Origin: GCA-016699975 sp964515255
GTDB taxonomy: Bacteria > Patescibacteriota > Minisyncoccia > Moranbacterales > UBA1568
Direction: 5' to 3'
DNA: 7,095 bases
Assembly (NCBI GenBank): GCA_964515255.1
Contig: CAZETL010000044.1
Location: 1 to 7,095, forward strand
Both the position numbers and the translations under genes were made by a program. Below, piece after piece: positions 1 to 6,546 of this stretch. The notes beneath the pieces are model-generated. The model ran no database searches and had not been told where the DNA came from. It saw only the letters and a list, made by a program, of their open reading frames with translations. Numbering within the stretch: the first letter of the stretch is position 1; each line of letters opens with the position of its first letter.

Positions 1-1
1 T

Positions 2-172
2 CTGACTGACTCTCTCATGGCGAGGGCTCACAAGCTTCGGAAGGCAGGCGCGACTTCTGATGGTGCTTCGGTTATTAAGAAAGCTTCCATTAATTATCTG
101 GGAACATTCTATAAGAACTATTACGACGGGATTGTCTATTGGTCAAAGAACTACAAGAGGCTTTTTGACTGA
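2..172 (+). CDS. C-terminal fragment of an unrecognised protein (5' end outside window)
   Basis: One frame stays open from the left edge to a TGA at 170-172, giving the last 56 residues of a protein. The two other + frames hit stops within the first 10 bases, so this is the only candidate. The visible part is basic and rich in Lys, Tyr and Asn, and it ends in a short aromatic/basic tail (YWSKNYKRLFD). It shows no membrane segment, Cys motif or catalytic motif that I can name. The next gene, pilB, starts 20 bp after the stop with no terminator between them, so the two are probably co-transcribed. That makes a pilus-related or envelope role possible but unproven. I do not recognise the family. 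Confidence 0.6.
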   Translation: MTDSLMARAHKLRKAGATSDGASVIKKASINYLGTFYKNYYDGIVYWSKNYKRLFD

Positions 173-192
173 TCTTCGTTGTTCTGTTGGAT

Positions 193-1959
193 ATGAAAAT
201 AAAAAATCGACAACTTCGAGAATTCATCCTTGATTCCGAACTCGTTCCGGCGGAAACGCTTGAATCGGCGTATCAAACTGCCGAGGAAGAAAAGCGGTTG
301 CTTGGGCAAGTCCTCATAGAACGCAAGCTTATTTCTGAAGTGGATCTGCAGAAGCTGTACGCTTATGTTCTAGGTATTCCGTTTGTCGATTTGTCGAAAG
401 AATCGATACCTTCGGATATCCTGCATATCGTTCCGGAACCTATCGCGAAAAAATCAAGAATCGTGGCTTTTGAGAAATCGGGATTGAATCTCAAAGTGGC
501 CATGCTGAATCCTGAAGATTTGCAGACTATTGATTTTATCAAGAAAAAGACGGGCCTCAAGATAATTCCTTGTCTTACAACTACAGAAAGCATTGAGCAA
601 GTGTTGAGACAGTATGAGAAAAGTCTTGAGGCGGAGTTTGGTGATATTTTGAATGTTGGGGAAGGAGGATCAATAACGGAGTCTTATGTTTCTGAGCCGG
701 ACGCCGAACAAAATCTCGAGAAGGTAGCACAGGGAATCCCTGTTATCCGTGTTGTCGACACTCTCATAAAGCACGCGATACTCCAGTCCGCGAGCGATAT
801 TCACATTGAGCCGGAAGAGAAACAGGTTTATGTCCGGTATCGAATTGACGGCATTCTGCACGATGCAATGACGCTGCCGCGCGACATTGCGTCAGGCATC
901 GTCGCTCGCATCAAGGTGCTTTCAAATTTAAAGCTCGATGAACATCGTCTTCCTCAGGATGGAAGGTTTAAGATTGAAAATGACGAACATCGAATCTCGT
1001 TTCGAGTGAGCATCCTCCCGGTGTTCGACGGGGAGAAAATTGTCATGCGCCTCCTTGATGAATCTTCTAAGGGTCTCACGCTCGAAAAGATGGGTTTTTC
1101 GGGCGCTCCGCTCGAAATTGTGCATCGAGAAATCAAGAAACCGAACGGTATGGTGTTGGTTACTGGCCCCACGGGAAGCGGCAAAACGACGACGCTTTAC
1201 ACTGTGATGGATATATTGAACACTTCGGACGTCAACATAAGCACCGTTGAGGATCCGGTGGAATATCGAATGCCTCGTGTAAACCAGACGCAGGTGAATG
1301 CAAAGATTGGCATGACCTTTGCTTCGGCGCTCCGAGCGCTTCTTCGTCAGGATCCGGATATTATTATGGTAGGGGAGATTCGAGATGAAGAGACGCTTGA
1401 AATCGCGCTTCATGCTGCTATGACCGGACATTTAGTGCTTTCTACTCTTCATACGAATAGCGCTGCCGCAGCTATCCCTCGCATGATCGACATGGGCGCT
1501 GAACCCTTTCTCATCGCCTCTACGACGAATGTGGTCATTGCTCAGCGGCTTGTTCGTCGACTTTGTGCGGAATGTCGCGAGGAGTATCGGATGAAGCCGT
1601 CGGAAATAGCAACGCTTGGAAAAACTTTCGATCTCAAAAGCATACTTGAAGCTGTCAAAAGGGATGGTCGGGGGAAAGACAAGATCTCCTCTGCTGAAAA
1701 CTGGGAAAGTGTTGGATTTTTTCGCGCAAAAGGGTGCGACCAATGCAGAGGAGAGGGATATCGCGGCCGCGTAGGAATTTATGAAGTACTCGAAATGACG
1801 AGCGATATTCGTCAATTGGTGATGGAGTCGGCGGCGTCGGAATCTTTGGAAGAATCAGCAAAATCCGCAGGGATGCTCTCTATGGTGGAAGACGGTTTTC
1901 TAAAGGCAATTCTTGGCTTTACCTCGGTCGAGGAGGTTATGCGGGTAACAAAAGAATAG
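193..1959 (+). CDS. pilB: Type IV pilus assembly ATPase PilB (GspE/PulE family)
   Basis: This is a hexameric cytoplasmic AAA-type ATPase of the secretion superfamily that drives pilin polymerisation at the inner face of the membrane. At 588 aa it has normal PilB length. Residues about 1-150 form a GspE N-terminal/MshEN-type domain. The N2 domain carries SDIHIEP (201-207), VRYRIDG (214-220) and HRLPQDGRF (251-259). The ATPase core has Walker A GPTGSGKTTT (325-334, Lys331), an Asp box VEDPVE (352-357), Walker B DPDIIMVGEIRD (387-398) and a His box TGHLVLSTLHT (411-421). A CxxC pair at 458/461 and another at 515/518 form the zinc-binding tetracysteine typical of PilB/GspE and absent from PilT retraction ATPases. 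The ATG at 193 is preferred to an in-frame TTG at 187; neither has a clear Shine-Dalgarno sequence. All catalytic motifs are intact. GspE of a type II secretion system is the main alternative, but PilB is the usual form in CPR bacteria. Confidence 0.95.
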   Translation: MKIKNRQLREFILDSELVPAETLESAYQTAEEEKRLLGQVLIERKLISEVDLQKLYAYVLGIPFVDLSKESIPSDILHIVPEPIAKKSRIVAFEKSGLNLKVAMLNPEDLQTIDFIKKKTGLKIIPCLTTTESIEQVLRQYEKSLEAEFGDILNVGEGGSITESYVSEPDAEQNLEKVAQGIPVIRVVDTLIKHAILQSASDIHIEPEEKQVYVRYRIDGILHDAMTLPRDIASGIVARIKVLSNLKLDEHRLPQDGRFKIENDEHRISFRVSILPVFDGEKIVMRLLDESSKGLTLEKMGFSGAPLEIVHREIKKPNGMVLVTGPTGSGKTTTLYTVMDILNTSDVNISTVEDPVEYRMPRVNQTQVNAKIGMTFASALRALLRQDPDIIMVGEIRDEETLEIALHAAMTGHLVLSTLHTNSAAAAIPRMIDMGAEPFLIASTTNVVIAQRLVRRLCAECREEYRMKPSEIATLGKTFDLKSILEAVKRDGRGKDKISSAENWESVGFFRAKGCDQCRGEGYRGRVGIYEVLEMTSDIRQLVMESAASESLEESAKSAGMLSMVEDGFLKAILGFTSVEEVMRVTKE

Positions 1960-1976
1960 GCTGAGGGTTTTTTTTA

Positions 1977-1985
1977 TGTTAGAAT
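1977..1985 (+). promoter_or_regulatory. Possible extended -10 promoter for the O-antigen ligase-like gene
   Basis: TG-T-TAGAAT fits the extended -10 consensus TGnTATAAT with one mismatch in the hexamer. It sits in the 73-bp gap after pilB, about 48 bp before the next start codon, and just after a run of eight T. No recognisable -35 hexamer lies 16-18 bp upstream, so the call depends on the extended -10 alone. The gene could equally be read through from pilB, since no hairpin terminator separates them. Confidence 0.35.
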
Positions 1986-2032
1986 TCATCCTATCGTCTT
2001 TTCTTGCAGTGTAATTCAGTGTTTCTCTTTCT

Positions 2033-4690
2033 ATGGACGAACAGTTTTCTCCTCAGGTTGGAATTCGAAAGATTGAACCGTCTGTTCAGGGGCCGATTCC
2101 CGGATCATCGAGCCTGCATAATTTCTCCGGTCGAATGGGTCGAATGTCGGAGCAAGCCCGAACCCGATCGCAGTCTGCGCAGACTACAGAGTCGTGGATC
2201 TCCAGGTTTTTACAAGGTCTCTCGACGGTCAGTTTGTTCATGATATTTTTTGGATTTCCGCTATTTTTTCTCTCGGGGACTCTCCAGGGAATCGTTTTTG
2301 AAAAGCAGATGTATTTTTATTTCTGGCTTCTTCTTGGTCTCATTGGATGGGTTTCGAGGGGAATCGTAACTGGAGAACTTCGAATTCGGCGGACGCCAGT
2401 TGACATCCCTCTTCTTATCTTCTGGGGAGCTCTCGCTATTTCATCTTTTCTTTCGGTGGACAAATGGCATAGTGTATGGGGGTTCTTTGGCGATCCCTCT
2501 CGAGGATTGCTAAATACGACGGCACTTGTTCTCTCATTTTTCTTCATCACGAGTCACGTTGATGCAAAGCGATTTCGGGTGCTCTTGGTGGGAGTTCTTG
2601 CTTCGGGGCTTCTCGTGGCGATTTGGACATCGTTTGCTTTTTGGGGGATGCACTTTCTGCCGGAATCGATATTGAAGTATATGCCGCTGAGTTTGTTTGG
2701 AACCATTCGATCCCTTTCTCTGTTCTTCGGCATGTTGCTCCCGCTTTTCCTTGTCGGTTTCTTTCTTTTGTTCCAGATATTTCAGAGTCGCACATGGGCG
2801 TTTTGGGTTGGACTCACAAGTATTTCTGTCGGGTTTCTATTGAGTCTTTATGTGCTTCTGGCAGCGTATGCTTATACGCCATGGTTTCCGATTCTGATCG
2901 GCGTTAGTTTTGTGTTGATCTACGTTTTGGCTCAGGTGATCCACTTGGGCGATCGGCTCAATTGGATGCCAATGGCGCTCTTCGTCGTGGTGCTCGTTTT
3001 TCTCATGATTGGAAACCAAGGGAACGCGTTTCTTTCCAAGAAGACGACGATCCTTCCGGAAGTATCGCTCGATTCTGGGTCTTCTTGGCTTATTGCAAAA
3101 GAATCTCTAAAAGAGCGACTGATGGTTGGGTCTGGACCGGCGACATATGGATACAACTTCTCCCTTTATAAGCCGGACCAGTTGAATCGAGGCATTCAAA
3201 GCGACTTCCGATTTTACCAGGGAGGAAACTTTATTTTAGAGTTGCTGGCGACGTTAGGAATTATCGGCACTTTCTTTTTCCTGGTATTTCTCTTGGTTGT
3301 AGTGGGAGTTGGGTTTGTTGGTCTTTCACGCGGCCGAGAGCGAAACAAAGTGTTTTCGCTCGGAACATGGGCGGCATTGTTGGTATTTGTAGTATCACTC
3401 TTTTGGCTTCCGATTGATGGGCCGGTATTGCTTTACGGATTCCTCATCCTTTCGCTTGCAATCGCTATCCTGATTGAGGAAGGAGGAATTTCCGATTCCC
3501 AGCTCACTCTTTCGCTGAAGGCGTCCCCGAAGTTTGCTCTCGCCCTTGCATTTACATTTATGGTAGCTTCAGCGGGAGTGGCGTTTCTCTTTGCGTTCTT
3601 GGGAAAGGCATTTTTTGCCGATATCAGAGCCGGGCAAGCCGGGCGATTGACTGCTTCCTCAGGATTGGCAACTGATGAAGCATTGAGTGATATGGGGCGG
3701 TCAATCGCGCTGCTGCCTTATGAGGGGAGATACTATGCTTCGCTTGGCCAAATGTATATGACGGTTGTCAACAAGGAAGCTGGGAAGCCTGAGTCGGATC
3801 GGAACCTGGATCTGATCAAGGCTCTTGTGGAAAAAAATGCAGTGCCACTGGTCGATGAAGCGACAAGAAGGATGCCGAACGATGTCCTCGTTTTCGAAAT
3901 TGCCGGGCAAGTGTACGAAAATGTCAGTCTGCTTGCTGGGTCTGATCCGGCAGTGCTTGCGAAGACGGCGGATATATACCATCGAGCATTGGAACTTGAG
4001 CCGAAGAACTCAAATTTCTATGTGAAACTCGGTCTTATTAATAGAGTTCTGGCAAATCGCGATGACAAAAAGAGTGATCGAGAAAACCTTTTGAATGAGG
4101 CCAAGGGATATTTCCAATCGGCACTTGATCGGAATCCGGGCTTCATTCCCGCATACCTCAACATGGGACTCGTTGAGGATGATCTCGGGAATCACGATGT
4201 TGCGATTGAAGATTTCGAAAAAGGATTAAAGATTGGTCCAAACATAGACCTGCAATTCCAGTTAGCGCGCGCACTGCAGATTCGAGGGAAAGATTCGGAT
4301 CTCGATCGAGCTGAAAAAATTTCCTTGGAGGCCCTCAAAAGGAATGATAAAAATGTGAATCTTCTTCTGAATCTCGGATTTATCTATGAGAAGAAGGGAA
4401 ACAAAGATTCGGCAATTGGAACGTATAAGAAGTTGCTCGGCGTATTCGAGGGGGACAAATACACGGATGTGCGAAAACAGATCAATACGTTAATCGATAA
4501 TGTTGCGAGCGGAAAGGGGAATCTTACTCAATCGAAATCGGAAATTCCGGAAACATCGAGAAATGCCCCCACGGAAATTCCTTCGCAGACAGGAAATATT
4601 CCGAGTCCGTCCAATGTTCTTCCTTCGCCGGTGTCTCCAGCCTCGACGCCGGAGATTCCTGCTCCGACCCAATCGGGAGCTGGTCAGTGA
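2033..4690 (+). CDS. O-antigen ligase/Wzy_C-like polytopic membrane protein with C-terminal TPR domain
   Basis: This 885-aa protein has a polar N-terminus (1-57) and about 13 predicted membrane helices, near 62-82, 92-108, 124-142, 160-175, 182-206, 219-249, 255-280, 283-303, 311-327, 400-431, 441-459, 463-482 and 500-525. The long loop at about 349-399 between helices 9 and 10 has the Wzy_C/WaaL pattern: SWLIAKESL, then a VGSGPATYGYNFSLYKP-like stretch, then GGNFILELLATLGIIG leading into the next helix. Members of this family move lipid-linked glycans onto lipid A cores, proteins or growing polysaccharide at the outer face of the membrane. The His-Asn pair common in WaaL is Gly398-Asn399 here. 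Residues about 545-810 contain TPR units, clearest at 645-672, 689-720, 721-750 and 775-805. The tail (about 835-885) is rich in Pro, Ser and Thr. If the N-terminus is cytoplasmic, an odd helix count puts the TPRs outside. The start has no Shine-Dalgarno; Met38 is an alternative. The acceptor is unknown. Confidence 0.8.
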   Translation: MDEQFSPQVGIRKIEPSVQGPIPGSSSLHNFSGRMGRMSEQARTRSQSAQTTESWISRFLQGLSTVSLFMIFFGFPLFFLSGTLQGIVFEKQMYFYFWLLLGLIGWVSRGIVTGELRIRRTPVDIPLLIFWGALAISSFLSVDKWHSVWGFFGDPSRGLLNTTALVLSFFFITSHVDAKRFRVLLVGVLASGLLVAIWTSFAFWGMHFLPESILKYMPLSLFGTIRSLSLFFGMLLPLFLVGFFLLFQIFQSRTWAFWVGLTSISVGFLLSLYVLLAAYAYTPWFPILIGVSFVLIYVLAQVIHLGDRLNWMPMALFVVVLVFLMIGNQGNAFLSKKTTILPEVSLDSGSSWLIAKESLKERLMVGSGPATYGYNFSLYKPDQLNRGIQSDFRFYQGGNFILELLATLGIIGTFFFLVFLLVVVGVGFVGLSRGRERNKVFSLGTWAALLVFVVSLFWLPIDGPVLLYGFLILSLAIAILIEEGGISDSQLTLSLKASPKFALALAFTFMVASAGVAFLFAFLGKAFFADIRAGQAGRLTASSGLATDEALSDMGRSIALLPYEGRYYASLGQMYMTVVNKEAGKPESDRNLDLIKALVEKNAVPLVDEATRRMPNDVLVFEIAGQVYENVSLLAGSDPAVLAKTADIYHRALELEPKNSNFYVKLGLINRVLANRDDKKSDRENLLNEAKGYFQSALDRNPGFIPAYLNMGLVEDDLGNHDVAIEDFEKGLKIGPNIDLQFQLARALQIRGKDSDLDRAEKISLEALKRNDKNVNLLLNLGFIYEKKGNKDSAIGTYKKLLGVFEGDKYTDVRKQINTLIDNVASGKGNLTQSKSEIPETSRNAPTEIPSQTGNIPSPSNVLPSPVSPASTPEIPAPTQSGAGQ

Positions 4691-4723
4691 GGAGTCTCTG
4701 CTTCGAATGCTCTGATGGAAAAT

Positions 4724-4765
4724 ATAAATCCTCCGCAAGACCTGGATATCTTGCGGAGGATTTAT
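4724..4765. terminator. Bidirectional intrinsic terminator between convergent genes
   Basis: Arms ATAAATCCTCCGCAAGA (4724-4740) and TCTTGCGGAGGATTTAT (4749-4765) are perfectly complementary over 17 bp around the 8-nt loop CCTGGATA. The outer AT-rich part supplies a T-rich tract on both strands. The hairpin begins 33 bp after the ligase-like stop codon and lies 34 bp beyond the stop of the convergent DHH gene, so it can end both transcripts. Confidence 0.9.
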
Positions 4766-4799
4766 TTCCCTTGCCCGATTCTTTGTCTGTGGATAGTTT

Positions 4800-5948
4800 T
4801 CAAACTACCGGAATTCTTTGGAGAATTTCTTGGTCAATTTTGTCCAGTGAGACGGCATGAGTCGACCATTCCATGACCTCGCCGCGAAGAGATGCCTTTG
4901 GAAATGCTTTCGACAATAGACTCACTTCTTCGTTTCCATTGCGGCATCTAGCGAATACTCGGATGCTTGAGGGATTCTCGGGGAAGATCAGGAGAAATAT
5001 CGAGCCGATCGATGAATGGCTTCGTATTTTCTCGAGAACAAAAGGAAGATCTTTAGTTGTAACTCCGAAATGGGACATGTCTTCAGGGAGGATTTTTGCC
5101 CACATGAGCTTTCGGCTCTCATCCCATTTCAGGTTGGACATAACCCTTCCCCAGAATTTCAAAATTGGGAACGGCTGCGTTTTGACAAGGCGAAATATAA
5201 TATCATGCTGATCTGCTCCATGGTCCATAAGTCGCGATGCCGCATGGAGTGCACCAGGAGTAGTCGTTTTCTTTTGAAAGCTGTCGGTTCCAGTAACAAT
5301 GCCACCAAGGAGAAGGCTTGCGGAGCGACTGTCTATTTTTGGAGTCCCGATTTTTTCGAGAAGCAAAGTGACCACTTCACTCGTTGTTGATGCTGTTATG
5401 TCCACGATATTAATTTGTCCGAATCGATCGTTTTCGGCGTGGTGATCAATGGCAATGATTGGAACTTCGTAGAAAATATCGGGATTCTCCTCGTAGATTT
5501 TTCCGAGGGAGTCTTTATCTGTGGCTCCGATGACGAATACGAGATCGAAAGAGAATTTCGCTGGCACGAAAGAGAAGTCCCTCGGATCTATGGAGCCTTT
5601 TTCCGGCGTGATATAGATATTGTACTCTTCGCTCTGGCGCTCAGTCCGAACGGAGACAATGTTATTGTGTTTTGTATTGAATGAAAGGATGAACTCTCGG
5701 ACTCCGGACACGGATGAAACAATGGAAGCGGGTGGATTGAGAAAAGAGAAAGAATCAGCGACATCGCGGATTCCATCGCCCGCAATCGTGATATTTTTTT
5801 CGGCCTGTTCGAGGAAAGCGCCGAGTCCTGCTGCGGCACCGAACGCATCTCCTGTAGCGTCTTTCGGGACTATGATGAGGACTGAAGATGACTTGTCGAG
5901 GAGTTCTTTTATTTGAAGATCGGTCGGGAGAGACATATCGAAAGCCAT
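4800..5948 (-). CDS. DHH-family phosphoesterase-like protein, probably catalytically degenerate
   Basis: The 382-aa product has the two-lobe DHH fold of NrnA/RecJ-type phosphoesterases, which use Mn2+ to cleave small nucleotides or oligonucleotides. Numbering is from the ATG at 5948. The signature IDHH (167-170) is intact, as is the downstream NIVD...ASTTSE stretch (180-191). Other metal-ligand positions differ. Motif I, normally HxxxDxD, reads PKDATGD (28-34), keeping only the last Asp. The motif II Asp is replaced in VIGATD (Gly141). Motif IV, normally TDTGSF, reads TGTDSF (219-224). No GGGH motif is visible in the C-terminal DHHA1-like region. A longer reading from a TTG at 6005 adds 19 residues, but the gene's best promoter lies inside that extension, so the ATG at 5948 is chosen. 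There is no Shine-Dalgarno; CTATC precedes the ATG. It may bind a nucleotide without cleaving it, or act by altered chemistry. It is transcribed alone and convergent to the ligase-like gene. Confidence 0.85.
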   Translation of the reverse strand: MAFDMSLPTDLQIKELLDKSSSVLIIVPKDATGDAFGAAAGLGAFLEQAEKNITIAGDGIRDVADSFSFLNPPASIVSSVSGVREFILSFNTKHNNIVSVRTERQSEEYNIYITPEKGSIDPRDFSFVPAKFSFDLVFVIGATDKDSLGKIYEENPDIFYEVPIIAIDHHAENDRFGQINIVDITASTTSEVVTLLLEKIGTPKIDSRSASLLLGGIVTGTDSFQKKTTTPGALHAASRLMDHGADQHDIIFRLVKTQPFPILKFWGRVMSNLKWDESRKLMWAKILPEDMSHFGVTTKDLPFVLEKIRSHSSIGSIFLLIFPENPSSIRVFARCRNGNEEVSLLSKAFPKASLRGEVMEWSTHAVSLDKIDQEILQRIPVV

Positions 5949-5976
5949 GATAGGAAATCTCTGTCGGAGAAAGCCA

Positions 5977-6005
5977 AGGATACCAAAGAAGACGCGCAAG
6001 GTCAA
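5977..6005 (-). promoter_or_regulatory. Promoter of the DHH-family gene
   Basis: On the minus strand, a -35 TTGACC (6005-6000) is followed by exactly 17 bp and a -10 TATCCT (5982-5977). The -10 is preceded by TGG, giving an extended -10. The predicted start site near 5970 leaves a leader of about 22 nt before the ATG at 5948. This promoter lies inside the longer TTG-initiated reading frame, which argues for the shorter protein. Confidence 0.6.
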
Positions 6006-6040
6006 ACAATTCGAAAGGATTATCGTTTTGTTGCTCGTAT

Positions 6041-6069
6041 TTGACAGGAGTGATTCCCGATATTATCCT
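6041..6069 (+). promoter_or_regulatory. Strong promoter reading rightward into the DHH-tsaE gap
   Basis: A perfect -35 TTGACA (6041-6046), a 17-bp spacer and a -10 TATCCT (6064-6069) point away from the DHH gene. The -10 hexamer and the spacing match those of the divergent DHH promoter. The predicted start is near 6076. A second TTGACA at 6081-6086, exactly 40 bp further on, has no good -10. The first annotated gene downstream is tsaE, 470 bp away and behind a terminator, so this promoter must serve something in between. Confidence 0.6.
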
Positions 6070-6139
6070 AGCGGTGTTCCTTGACAATTGAGTGCCTTCA
6101 CTTTCATTGAATGTCGCCGTATGAAATCGCTGTTGCTCG

Positions 6140-6211
6140 GACGTTCTTTCTCTCTTTGGGGATAGGAGAAACGAGATCTTCGCTTTGCTCTCAAAGAGGG
6201 AAATGGTCGTC
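6140..6211 (+). other. Long imperfect hairpin, core of the candidate structured RNA
   Basis: GACG (6140-6143) pairs with CGTC (6208-6211). After an internal loop of 3 against 4 nt, TTTCTCTCTTTG (6147-6158) pairs with CAAAGAGGGAAA (6192-6203), giving 12 pairs including one G-U. The 33-nt apical part contains a small CGA/TCG helix option (6172-6182). It has no U-tract and is not a terminator. This is the most striking single structure upstream of the small ORF. Confidence 0.55.
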
Positions 6212-6282
6212 TTGGCAACCTTGTTCCAAAACGGCAGACCCCTGGCCGATTTCAGGGGAATAAAGAGAAAGATGAGGAGAGC

Positions 6283-6480
6283 ATGAAAACAATTACTGAA
6301 AAGACGTTTCGTGAAATCTCTAACCGTGGGGGGGTTAGTCGCATCTGTGACCGTTCACTGCAAACGGGAGAGATCGTTTGCAGGTTGTTCCGCGAAGGAG
6401 TAGAGATTGCCAAGTCTTTGACAAAAACAACAGAACAGGGAAGAAATACGAAATACTTCCTTTGCGGGGAAAATTGAGAA
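6283..6480 (+). CDS. Possible 64-aa hypothetical small protein
   Basis: An ATG-started frame runs to a TGA at 6478-6480. GAGGAG (6274-6279) precedes the ATG by 3 nt, which is closer than ideal. About two thirds of codons begin with a purine, as in real coding sequence. The product is basic, has three Cys residues (tgt, tgc, tgc codons), no membrane segment and no recognised domain; the middle (about 30-48) could be a helix. It lies between a strong upstream promoter and a terminator starting 28 nt after its stop, which fits a monocistronic small gene with a leader of about 200 nt. Against it, two clean hairpins (6320-6338 and 6358-6383) fall within the frame, as expected if the transcript is a non-coding RNA. 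A minus-strand frame across the same region is less likely because it would run out of the tsaE promoter and terminator. No function is proposed. Confidence 0.4.
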
Positions 6481-6499
6481 TCTATTCTTAATTTATCTT

Positions 6500-6529
6500 T
6501 TGCCATCACACTCTCGATCATTGTATGAT
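6500..6529 (+). promoter_or_regulatory. Promoter of tsaE overlapping the upstream terminator
   Basis: TTGCCA (6500-6505, five of six to TTGACA), an 18-bp spacer and TATGAT (6524-6529, five of six to TATAAT) give a start near 6536, about 11 nt before the tsaE ATG. The -10 covers the loop and the first part of the right arm of the terminator hairpin. The hairpin would mostly be excluded from the tsaE transcript, so it would end the upstream unit rather than attenuate tsaE. Confidence 0.5.
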
Positions 6530-6542
6530 TGGGAGTGTTTTT
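6508..6542 (+). terminator. Intrinsic terminator of the small RNA/ORF unit
   Basis: ACACTCTCGATCAT (6508-6521) pairs with ATGATTGGGAGTGT (6525-6538) over 14 bp with two G-U pairs and a 3-nt TGT loop. The T-run at 6538-6542 follows directly. The T-run is on the + strand only, so it ends rightward transcription, just before the tsaE start codon at 6547. Confidence 0.8.
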
Positions 6543-6546
6543 ATCT

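Larger units (their letters stand above)
6076..6542 (+). ncRNA. Candidate structured RNA or structured mRNA leader, about 470 nt
   Basis: The stretch runs from the predicted start of the 6041-6069 promoter to the terminator at 6508-6542. By hand I find successive hairpins: CAAT/ATTG plus AGTG/CACT (6085-6109); a 12-bp stem with one G-U pair (6147-6158 with 6192-6203), extended across an internal loop by GACG/CGTC (6140-6143 with 6208-6211); TTGG-AAC/GTT-CCAA with one bulge (6212-6229); CCCCTG/CAGGGG (6239-6258); CTAACC/GGTTAG (6320-6338); and CTGCAAACG/CGTTTGCAG (6358-6383). A weaker pairing is GTTGTT (6384-6389) with AACAAC (6426-6431). So many adjacent stems are more than expected by chance. 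I tested for tmRNA, RNase P RNA, SRP RNA and T-box signatures and found none. The right part overlaps a 64-aa ORF, so this may instead be a small mRNA with a long leader. The ends are inferred. Confidence 0.4.

Noticed and set aside
1960..1976. Run of eight T after pilB as a terminator
   Set aside because: The nearest hairpin (CCTC/GAGG near 1922-1932) is small and about 35 nt away, so it is not an intrinsic terminator.
5949..6005. 19-residue N-terminal extension of the DHH protein from a TTG
   Set aside because: The TTG is part of the -35 box of the gene's own promoter, and the predicted transcript starts downstream of it.
6121..6165. 14-codon leader-peptide-like ORF (MKSLLLGRSFSLWG) with a Trp near its end
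   Set aside because: It has a single Trp codon, no ribosome binding site and no biosynthetic operon downstream, so attenuation is not supported.
6111..6263. 50-codon + strand ORF (MSPYEIAVAR...) followed by the 64-aa ORF
   Set aside because: There is no ribosome binding site, no good promoter for a leaderless start and no recognisable domain. The region is better explained by RNA stems, and open frames of this length are common by chance.
6252..6521. 89-codon minus-strand ORF opposite the 64-aa ORF
   Set aside because: It would start inside the terminator hairpin, and its product looks like low-information antisense sequence. The promoter and terminator signals support + strand transcription.
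6076..6542. Identity as tmRNA, RNase P RNA, SRP RNA or T-box
   Set aside because: There is no tRNA-like ends or tag ORF ending in Ala-Ala, no RNase P P4 core (GAAAGTC-type), no SRP tetraloop domain and no T-box sequence.
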